From NCBI GenBank assembly GCA_029959085.1, contig JARWIR010000027.1:7378001-7442000 (forward strand): a DNA stretch of 64,000 bases, in the 5' to 3' direction. Position 1 is the stretch's first letter; each line of letters starts with the position of its first letter. Made by a program: the position numbers and the translations under genes. The notes under the pieces are model-generated. The model saw nothing but the letters and a program-made list of their open reading frames with translations. It was not told where the DNA came from and did not search any database. Positions 55,156-64,000 of this stretch are shown here, in pieces. The DNA comes from Nemophila menziesii (taxonomy: Eukaryota > Streptophyta > Magnoliopsida > Boraginales > Hydrophyllaceae).

Positions 55156-55960
55156 TTACTTTTTAGTTACAATCTCCCCCGGTTCTCTCACAGGTTCATA
55201 GGCCAGACGCCTATATTTTGGATTCTCAAAGTTAAGAGCTGCCACTGTTTCGGCAAGCTCTTTCATCAATTCAGGTAGATCAAGTGTCAAAGCTGCCTGC
55301 AAAACATCATCATAAGTAAATTCATTATATACCTCTTGCGTGGCATGCTCAATTGCATCCATTCGAAAGCTACCCTCTTGATAATCTGGAAACTTCATAG
55401 CTCGGAACACGTTTAATTCTACTTCCTCGTCTTGGATTCGCATCGTTAATTCTCCGTTTTCTACATCAATTAAAGTACACCCCGTGGCTAGGAATGGTCT
55501 TCCCAAAATAATGGGGACATTCCTATCCGCGTCGTATTCAAGAATAACAAAATCAACGGGAAATACTAAAGTACCTGCCTTGACGAGGACATCTTATATT
55601 CGACCCTCAGTCAAGGGATCGATCCGCCATTTGCAAGACCATAGAAGTGGGTCTTGCTACTCCAATTTTCAATTTCTCAAAGATTGATTTGGGCATAAGA
55701 TTAATGCTTGCACCCAAATCACATAGTGCTTTACCTTTCCAATCTTCTCCAATCGAAATAGGGATTGTGAAACTCCCCGTATCAAGTAACATCGGAGGTA
55801 GCTTACTTTGGCAAATAGCACTACATTCTTCCGGTAAACCAATCATCTCATTATCGCAATACGGCCTTTTGTTGGTGAGAGCTCTTTTCAAAAACTTAGT
55901 ATATTTTGGTATATCTCTGATAGCTTCTAACAACGTAATATTAATGCTCAAACCTCTCAC
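55156..55960 (-). pseudogene. Element G protease and pro-RT linker
   Basis: LLDTGSFTIPISIGEDWKGK, ALCDLGASINLMPKSIFEKL (active site DLGA) and, after a break near 55600, LGRPFLATGCTLIDVENGEL. The same order as the intact ORF of element F, which is about 80% alike by eye here. The linker ends VREPGEIVTKK. Confidence 0.85.
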
Positions 55961-56139
55961 TCTATTAAAGAACTTTTGATACTCGGCTATATCACCTTTC
56001 TTTTGAACTCTAGAGGGAAATGGTGGAGGAGACGACTTATAACATCATCTTTCTTTTTCGGAATTTCAACAGGTCTCTCCACTTCCTCTACTTCATCATC
56101 TTTATTTTTATCCGCCACTTCCTTTTCTTTTCTAGTAAC

Positions 56140-57784
56140 TTATTTCTCTTTCATAACATGAAAAGGAGGTGGAGGAAGATTCTTACCACTTCTGAGAGTC
56201 ACAGCATTACAATCTTCTTTCTGTATAGGATTTTTTGTGTCGCTAGGGAGTTGCCCTTGTGGACGCTGATTCAGTTGTTTTGACATTTGCGAAACTTGAT
56301 TCTCTAACATTTGAATGTGTGCTTCAGAAGCTTGTTTCCTTTGGATTGACTGTGCATGAAGTTCAATCAACTTTTCTACGGTTTTCTGAAGGTTATTTGT
56401 ACCTTCTTGTGGTTGAGCAGGTAAGGCTTTCTAATTCATGGTGTCATTATAATTGTCTTGAGGAGGTTGTCTCTGAACATAATTTCCTTGATTCTGTCTC
56501 CCTTGATAATTATTCTGGGGTCTTGGATTATAGTTGATACCTTGGGGACGCGGCTGATATGCATGTCGGATTTGCTGCACCATCAGGATTTGAATACTAA
56601 AACCCAGGATGGTTTCCGTTAGGTTGATATCCTTGACCATTCGAATTGAAATTTCCTCTGTTGGAACAAACATCACGGACTCTTGATTATTCTGACAATT
56701 CTCCCATTCATGATCATTCACACCACAATACGAACATCCATAAACTTCTTGCGTAGCATTCACCTCAACCCTTTTACTCGAAAAACCTTCTTTCACAGCT
56801 AACGTAAGTTGCTTCAATTGTTGTTCCAATGTGGTTTGTATTTTGTTCTCTAAGGAGGTGAACTTTTCTTTAATATTGACTTTATTAACTCCCCCTTTAA
56901 CAGGTGTTCTTACAGTATTCCAACCACTTCATTAGTTACCGTTCTATCCAAAATAATCCTTGCGTGAACGGGTAAAAGCTGTAAAAATGCACCACCACAT
57001 AATAAGTCCAAATTTTTCCTTGACTTCCCATCATGACCGTTATAGAAAAATTTCAATTGTTGTTGTTCTGAAAGGTCATGATTAGGGACTCTTCGTAAAT
57101 AATTCTGGAATCTCGACCAACTTCTACCTAAAGCTTCATCATATCTTGTCGGAAGTGTGTTAACTCGAGTTGAGCATCTAATCTCATGTTGGATGGATAA
57201 TATCTGTCGAAAAACGCAGCTTGTAACTGTTCCCAATTCGTAATCTTTCCAGGCTCTTGTGAATCATGCCAATCACTCGCTCCATCTATCACGGAAAATC
57301 TGAATGTAGAAAAATACATTTGCTCTTTTGTTACTCCTTGAGTGATGTACGAATCGCAGATTTGCATAAATTTTTGTACTGCGCGAATAGGATCTTCTCC
57401 GGTCTTGCCACGAAAATTCCCGAAATTCTAAAATTGCGCTAACATACCCGAATCTGGACGAAATCTCGGAACATCAATATTGGCTGGGCCAATCCGAAGA
57501 GGAGGAGCAAGGAACGGTTCTTGTGCTGGACCAGTAAGGAACCATGGATCAGCTACTTGGACTTGAACTAGAGGATTAGGAGGATTAAGAGGTGGGACTA
57601 GGCTGTTCTGGCCATTCTGACCATTGTTCTCAACCGGAAGGTCAGCCATCTCTCTAGCTAATCTCTCTTCTAACTCTTGTGCTTCTTGTTCTCTTCTTTT
57701 CTTGTTAGCAAGTCTGACTAATGATTCAGGATTCTCAAGGATCGAAGGTAATGTCTCAAGATCCTTAAAGAGTCTCCTTCGCAT
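56140..57784 (-). pseudogene. Element G Gag
   Basis: From the ATG at 57784: MRRRLFKDLETLPSILENPE, a Pro-rich region, a stop near 57428, then SYITQGVTKEQMYFSTFRFS, FFDRYYPSNMRLDAQLELTH, a shift near 57130, and DGKSRKNLDLLCGGAFLQ. The CCHC-like knuckle is CSYCGVNDHEWENC (about 56740). A NQ-rich part and coiled coil ENQVSQMSKQLNQRPQGQLP follow. It supplies the N-terminal 150 or so residues missing from element F. Confidence 0.88.
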
Positions 57785-57888
57785 ACACCAAACCTAAAAA
57801 CCTGAAAAGATGAACAAACAAAGCGTAAAACTGAAAAATAAAAATGCAACTAACACTAAAGGATAAACACCTGGGTCACACGCCACCG

Positions 57889-57906
57889 TCCCCGGCAGCG
57901 GCGCCA
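57889..57906 (-). promoter_or_regulatory. Element G primer-binding site, tRNA-Asp type
   Basis: TGGCGCCGCTGCCGGGGA on the minus strand, six bases (AGTTTT) after the 5' LTR end. The Athila lineage typically uses tRNA-Asp; this match is full length. Confidence 0.85.
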
Positions 57907-57912
57907 AAAACT

Positions 57913-59496
57913 TGGTGGTCCTTTGTGTGTTCTCGCAAAAAATGCAATAAGGATAAGAGAACCACAACTGCAAGTGTACAGTTGTCCCAAGTAATATATG
58001 TGATAAAACAGAGTCGTTCTCAAGGACAGATTGGTTGACTCTAATGCTTACCAAATAGTGATTAATTGCACGTAAAAACAAGTAATTGATTTTTAGAATG
58101 TTTGTTTTGGTTTTCTATGACTAAGACAAATAAATTAAAATACTAAATTAATGCAAAGATTAAACTAGACACGAGAAAATAAAGTAGTTTACGCAAGGTA
58201 TGAAGGCAGTACTTGAGAGACGCAAGTATTTCACCTAATTATCATTCATTTCATGTATTGTTTAATGGAAAAATTGGTAAATATGTAATGGTCGGGATTT
58301 GGAATTCTCCTTACCCCCGTCAGGGTGGACTAAGGAGCTACTCTCAGGTGCTACAAACCCCGCCGGGGTGATTATAGTCCACCTTCAAGTGGTTAAGTTC
58401 TATTTATACCCAATTGGCCATGGGATTAACTAAGCTCGTCGGAGTCTATAATTTCTATCCTACATTCATTAATTAGTTTTGTACCCAGACCCCCCGTCAA
58501 GGTGATCCATTCGCCACTAAATGGAATAGCCTAGATACAAAAGCCTATGATTGGTTAATTACGTCATTCATAGTAAATAAAAGAAAATTAATGAAAAATA
58601 CAATTTACCCAATTTGATTTCAATTATAAAAATCCCAAATCCAAACACATGAAACAAAATCAAATTGGGATTAACCCATTATGCGTTTTCAAACACTATT
58701 TTAGTTTAGCTCATAATAATTGAAAAGACAAAAACTAAAGAAATAATTGAGTTCATAATGTTTTACAAAATAAAATAGAATAACCTAATTACGGAGTTGA
58801 ATTGGCTGAGAAGTGGAGATATAGATAGTCTCCAGCTCTTGCTTCTTCTCTTCCTTGCCCTATCTTCTTCTCTGGTGCCTGACTATTAAGTGTATGAAAT
58901 ATTATGAAAAAGGTGTGTGAAAATAGAAGTCCAAAACCCTTTTATAAGATGAAATTCGGACTAGGGCTAATAGGGATTAAGTGAAAATTAGAAAAGCCCA
59001 AGTCTACTAATTAAGGCCAAATCCCGTAACTGCGGCATCACCTTCACTAAATCAGTTCTAACCGGCTCGTTTCAACTCGGATTGACCTCATTCCAGTTGC
59101 TAAAGTTTCGTAACTCAACGGGGCACAATTTCTCTTCACAAGTAAGAGGCTAAATCCACTCTTAGATGGCTAGAAATCAGCAATATTTGACAACTTTCTA
59201 GATTTGTAACTTCAAATTATCGATTCTTTTGGTATATTTCTTCTTGCTTTGACTTCATTACACGATCTTAGACTTTATTCTTTAGTTCCTCTCCTAGCTA
59301 GTATTCAAAACCTACAAGTTTTCACTCAAAACAAACCATATTACGCGCAAAAGTTTAATAAATGAAAAATACTAGAATTAAAAGAGGAAAATCGATTTAT
59401 TGCATTTTAATACCAAAAGTCTATCTAAATAGTCGAATAAACACCAAAAATGATGTCTCCCAAGGGCATAAAATTAGAATATTTAGGGAGACATCA
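57913..59496 (-). repeat. Element G 5' LTR
   Basis: 1584 bp, TGATGTCTCCC...GACCACCA on the minus strand, followed by the GAATT duplication at 59497-59501. Confidence 0.91.
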
Positions 59497-59501
59497 GAAT
59501 T

Positions 59502-60964
59502 ACGATATTTTATTTTTAGAGATTTGGTACATTAATTTGTTTGTTTTTGGTGCATAGTTCTTAGGTCCATGGATGCTATTGAGCACCAAGTCAAGGAGGA
59601 GAAGTGGAAATAAAGTCTTCGATCGAGCGGAGGAATCAAATAAGAGAAAAGATTTCCCAAAGAGTTGACTAGATAAGCTATAAATCTGGAAGGTTGTTAC
59701 TAATTTCTGATTTTGAGCCACTTAGCCACCGATTCAGCCATGGAGCCCTGAAATAGGAAAGCTGGGTTATTGATTTACGAAGATTCGGAGACTAGAATCA
59801 GGTGATTTGGAGTTGAGACGCAAAAGTTACGGCCGTTTTACCAATAGTTGTACATCAGTTACAGGAGTTGAAGATATGGATTTGAGCTTTTTATTATTTT
59901 AATTATATTCTTTAAATTAAAAAGCCCAATCCTTATTCTCCATTGAATAGGCTTTTATACCTCCTTTCTACACACACTTCAGACAATTCATTCTACACTT
60001 TATATTTTTTAGAAGAGAGAGTCAAGAGCAGAACGGAAAGAAGAAAGATAGAGTTGGAGAAAGTTATTTCTTCCATCAACAGCCAATTCCAACCCTTCAA
60101 TTAGGTCTTTATTCTTTTTCTGTAATTGAATATGAACATCTTTTATTTTATTTTAGTATTTTCTAGCTTGATTATGAACTACTTTCCTTAGTGCTTGAAA
60201 ATCGCAATAAAGGGATGGACCCTAATTAATTATTCTAAGTTTCTGAATTTGGGATTTTTATAATTTAAATTGATTTTAGTATATTATATTAGTTATTACT
60301 TTATTCTTCATGACTATTTATTTCCGATACAACTAGAAATAGGTTTTAGTATTTGGGCTATTCACTTTAGTTGCAAAAGTGATCATCCGACGGGGGGGTT
60401 CGAATACAGACTTAGGTAATACCTGTGTAATGCCCATTATTGACCGACATACTTAACTATTTACATAGCCAATGAGGTAAATACTTCACATCCGAAGATG
60501 CATATTCTCCCGGTTAGGGGTTTATAGTACTTTAGGATAGCTCCTAGGTCCACCCGACAGTGGCTAGGAGATATTAAAATCCCGACTAATACCATAATAT
60601 CGATTCTACCCTTAAACAGAAACATTAATTACATTGATTAGGTGGATTCCTTGCGAGACTCAAGTACATTTCTCATCCTTGCATCCACACTATCTACTTG
60701 CATCATTTTATTTTCAGTGGTTCATTCTAGTACTTTACTTTATTGCATATTTTGTCCTTAAACAAAACAAAACAAAAATCTTTATCATTTTACTTTTCTG
60801 TCTAACAATTAATTCTACTATCCCGATTAATACTAGTGTCATAACTAGTCGTCCCTGAGAATAAAATCCGTATTATTTACACATTACTTGAAACGACCCG
60901 TGCACTTGCGGGTAGTGTCCTTCTCAAAAAAGGTGATGATTTTATCACACACTGGAAGACACCA
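59502..60964 (+). repeat. Athila solo LTR H, right part
   Basis: It continues LTR H after element G and ends GACACCA at 60964. Total LTR length without G is about 1572 bp. No PBS follows, so it is a solo LTR. Confidence 0.75.
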
Positions 60965-60969
60965 AAGCT

Positions 60970-61954
60970 CAATCACAAAAGCTATCCCTATTTGGCCAGG
61001 ATACAAGTAGTATTAAAACAAACTCATAGTAAATGGAATAATAATCAAACCATTACCAATAAAACAATTCATCCCAAATACAATAATCAATTAACTAGCT
61101 AAGCACAAGTTCTTACATGGGCAACCTCAAGAAATGAGGGTTTAGTTCATACTAAAAGACAAAAAGCTAATTAAAACTAATGGAAGAATCATGTTAAAAA
61201 GAAAAAATAAATACAAGTTACTCTTAATGATAAAGGGAAATAATGGATAGTTGAGGAAGAATCTTTTGGTTCATAGACAAACCCTTCTTTTCTTCGATGC
61301 TCTTCTGCTCTTTCTCCCCTTTTGAAACATGCTGATGGAGTGATGGAATGATTCATAGATGGATCAATTATGATAAGAGGACTTCTAAATGACTTATGTA
61401 ATAGCTAAAAAAGTTTGGGCCCCCTTGGCTCACTTAATTAGGTTTAGAAGAACCTAACCCGTTTTTAGCTAAAGTTGGACTAGTTCGAGTCACGGTGGAA
61501 GAAAATGGCATAAATTCATCCTCTCAACTCCGAATTGATTCCGTCACTTCTCACGTGACACTTACTTCAATATATTTATGAATCAAAAGGAATTAGTTCC
61601 AAATATTTTATCAATAGTCTGTGGTCACTGAAACAATATGACATTGAGATTTATCCGACAAACCCTCAAACATCCTAAATTGGCTCTAGGCTCAAATTCC
61701 GCCTTGGCTTGGGGTTTATCTTGACATTTTGACTTCTTCTCTTTATCTTGGTACCTTGTATCAACCATGTAACTAAAATATACACACTTAACACACAATT
61801 AAGGCACAAAAACTCTATAAATAGTAATGTGACCAAAACAAGAGGAAAAAGTACAATATAACAAATACTGGGGGAAATCCCTCGCTTAGGCCCAATAAAC
61901 TTCCAAAACAATGTCACGTGAATGGATTAATCCATCACAAAAAGAGAGACATCG
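60970..61954 (-). repeat. Athila-type solo LTR I, right part
   Basis: It ends GAGAGACATCG, the decayed complement of the TGATGTCTC start. A TATA-like CTATAAATAG is at about 61815-61824 on the plus strand. An 80-codon minus frame (61917-61675) has no motif. Confidence 0.6.
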
Positions 61955-62421
61955 CCTAGCTAGATAGTCAATAGGGTAAGAACTTCAATCATCCAAATAC
62001 GTTTTAGGGTCACGTAGGAGGGTCTCTAATGAGGTGTGGTTGCTTTCTAAGCTACCGACAAGAGTTAGAAGGACTTTTGAATCCTGACTATTGTGAGATT
62101 ACCAATTAAAAATTATTCCTAGAAATGTTAATTCAATAGTATATGTTTATACTTGCATCTCCTCAGCTTTTATCTTAATTTCATAATTATTTTATCTATT
62201 AGAAAGCAAAACATTCATCCTATTATTCATCTTTTAATCTAAACATTTAAAACCATTTATGCTAATACTGAACACGAGTTGAAATAACTAAATCACTGAG
62301 AACGAACTTATTTGACTTACTTATTACTTGTACCGATATGTACACTTGCAAATAGTTAATCATGGTTTCCTAGGTGTGTGCTTTTCAAAATCATTATTTT
62401 ATCACACTCCCAGGCCCACCA
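61955..62421 (+). repeat. Athila-type LTR J, right part
   Basis: It continues the order of LTR-A (a GTCAATAGGGTAAG block, then GAATCCTGACTATTGTGAG, then AATTGACC-like sequence) and ends CCCACCA. AGTTTTTGG follows, the usual LTR-to-PBS spacer, so J is a 5' LTR, not a solo LTR. Confidence 0.65.
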
Positions 62422-62621
62422 AGTTTTTGGTTCTTTTCTGGGGATTTTATTTTTATTTAATTTTTGTATGATTTAGTGTATTAATTTTATTTGTTTTCAG
62501 TTATACGATTGTTTTGTTTTAGTCTCTTTTCAGATTTTTTCTTTAGGTATGGAGAGTTCTTTTGCGTCGTTGAAAGTATAGGGTGAGCATGCTTGTTTGA
62601 GTTGTGGTTTAGCTGGGAATC
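62422..62621 (+). other. Start of element J internal region with decayed PBS
   Basis: AGTTTTTGGTTCTTTTCTGGGGA resembles the PBS region of element G with several changes. AT-rich leader follows and is cut by LTR K at 62622. Confidence 0.55.
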
Positions 62622-64000
62622 TGGTGTTGCCTAGGGTGTGATAAATATATGATAAATAAAGACGGAAAATGATGCACAAATACCCTAGACTTAACACAGT
62701 AGTGCAAGTATTACAAGACGTATGCAAGTTTTAATGATAAGAAGATTCGTTCCTCGGGGACTTAAATGTGTTAGACAAATGGCTAATTAAATCAGAGTAG
62801 CAATTAATAATTTAAAGACAAAAAATAAATAAGATTGATTGAGAGATGAGATTAACAACTAAATAAATTAAAAGACAAATAGTTAAATATGAGAGAAATA
62901 AGATAAGAGAATATAGCTTAGATTTTGCTAGTATGCACAAATCCTTCTATTTCTTTCTACCAATTCAGTTTATAAGGGAGATAATAGCTCTTAGATAAGT
63001 AGTCAGGATTCTTGAATTCCCCCATATCCCTGGAGAGCGAACTAGGGTGGTGACCTCACAATCACGAGGGGACTCAAATAGGGTGTTCCTGCGCTACTAG
63101 GTTCCTAGATGAGACTGGCCTACGAATGATGATTGATGATTAAATTAAACCCTAATGACTATCTAGTTAGGCAAATCGTGTCAGGATTAATTCCGTACAC
63201 TAGACGTTTATATGGTGTTTCAATAATTAGACACCCCATCCGGGTGACCATCTAACTACTATTAGCACAAGCCTAAATTGATCAGGTTTAAGACAGACAA
63301 TAAATCAAAGTACATAAATCAAATATATGGTTAAGCAGCTAGAATAAATTTAAAACATATAATTCCCAAAGAAACTTAAATAAAAAGAAAATAGAAATTC
63401 ATAGATTATACATAATGCAAATCCCAAGCTATTGGAAAATTAGTTCATACCTGAAGGAATAAAACTAAAATAAAGATACATGAATATCATCTTGCTCTCT
63501 TGAATGACTAAGAATTAATATAAGGCTTAAAACTGAGCAAGGATTATTTTACAAAGGTTAAAGGGTGTATTTATAGGGGTCTAGGAAGCCCTAGAACGTT
63601 TTCTTAGAGTGGAAGACAAGTAATTGGACTTCTAGTCCAACTCAAATTCGTAACCCTAAAATATTGAAAAGGTAATAATCTGCCGTTGTTTTATTTTGGC
63701 CATAACTTCTTCGTTTCAACTCCGATGGATGTGTTCTTTATATCGAAACTGATCTTTTTGAAAATATCTATCACTTTGCTTTAGACCATTCTTCCAAATG
63801 CCTTACTAATCTTGATTTATGATCACTTTAATGGACGTGGCTGGTGAAATTTAGATTTACTTGTCAACTTTATCTTTCCATACTTTATCTTTTCTTTCCT
63901 TTATCTCCAATTCTGATCATTATCTTCTTTCCTTTATCTCTTGGAATTGATTTGACATCTAATTAATTACTATATATATTTAAAGCTTCATACTAAATAA
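62622..64000 (-). repeat. Athila-type LTR K, cut by the window edge
   Basis: It starts TGGTGTTGCCTAGGGTGTG and runs parallel to the D and I LTRs (for example TATTTATAGGGGTCTAGGAAGCCC near 63570, the minus-strand TATA region). The rest is outside the window, so it is unknown whether this is a solo or a 3' LTR. Confidence 0.7.

Larger units (their letters stand above)
47094..59496 (-). mobile_element. Element G: full-length Athila (Ty3-gypsy) retrotransposon with ORF3, coding decayed
   Basis: 12.4 kb with LTRs 57913-59496 (5') and 47094-48679 (3') and the GAATT duplication. Order on the minus strand: LTR, tRNA-Asp PBS, gag, protease, RT, RNase H, integrase, non-coding, ORF3, 3' module, PPT, LTR. 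RT before integrase gives Ty3-gypsy. The Asp PBS, the DLGA protease and the extra ORF in the env position give the Athila lineage. Multiple stops and a deletion in the RT make it inactive. Confidence 0.93.

Noticed and set aside
60634..61917. ORFs in LTR H and LTR I right parts
   Set aside because: Short hydrophobic translations of AT-rich LTR DNA without motifs.

Overview
This 64 kb window is repeat-rich plant nuclear DNA, most likely from a eudicot. Every recognisable coding region belongs to a transposable element or to a broken fragment of a host gene. I see no intact host gene, no rRNA or free tRNA gene and no prokaryotic feature. The evidence for a plant is: L1-type LINEs whose ORF1 has a DUF4283-like domain and zinc knuckle (one with a C-terminal RNase H), Ty1-copia and Athila-type Ty3-gypsy elements, a tRNA-derived SINE, Helitron-like termini, and pseudo-exons resembling the plant ArgC and BPA1 genes.

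Layout. 1-3.1 kb: LINE-1 on the minus strand, RT core deleted, running off the left edge. 3742-10126: a complete Ty1-copia element with 5-bp target duplications and a frameshifted polyprotein. 10.1-12.48 kb: unassigned DNA with an intron-containing ArgC fragment, ending in a Helitron-like 3' terminus. 12482-32265: a putative second Helitron directly abutting the first. It was later invaded by an Athila-derived non-autonomous element (element D, 12781-20290), a SINE (21302-21418), a nearly intact LINE (LINE-2, 22438-28483) and a solo Athila LTR (29553-31139) sitting in an intron of a BPA1-like pseudogene. 32.3-39.96 kb: a third Helitron-like start, microsatellites, then an Athila gag-pro derivative (element F) with its 3' LTR, followed by a second copy of the BPA1-like fragment. 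39.96-44.65 kb: a decayed minus-strand LINE (LINE-3) split by a hAT-like element. 45.36-62.42 kb: a four-level nest, LTR J > solo LTR I > solo LTR H > full-length Athila element G (47094-59496). 62.6-64 kb: the start of another Athila-type LTR (K).

The most interesting material is the Athila family. Three members carry very different coding content: D has two small unrecognised ORFs, F has gag-pro joined in frame to an integrase-tail-like segment, and G has gag-pol plus an env-position ORF3. All three share a 3' non-coding module: a PPT-like GAGTTTGGGGT motif repeated at conserved spacing, a hairpin with stem GAGTCGTG/CACGACTC, and a slot filled in each element by a different set of GC-rich palindromes. 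This suggests satellites parasitising a shared packaging or priming machinery. A second notable point is that the same Athila insertion locus (LTR, ATTAT duplication, BPA1 fragment) occurs twice about 8 kb apart, once as a solo LTR and once attached to internal sequence.
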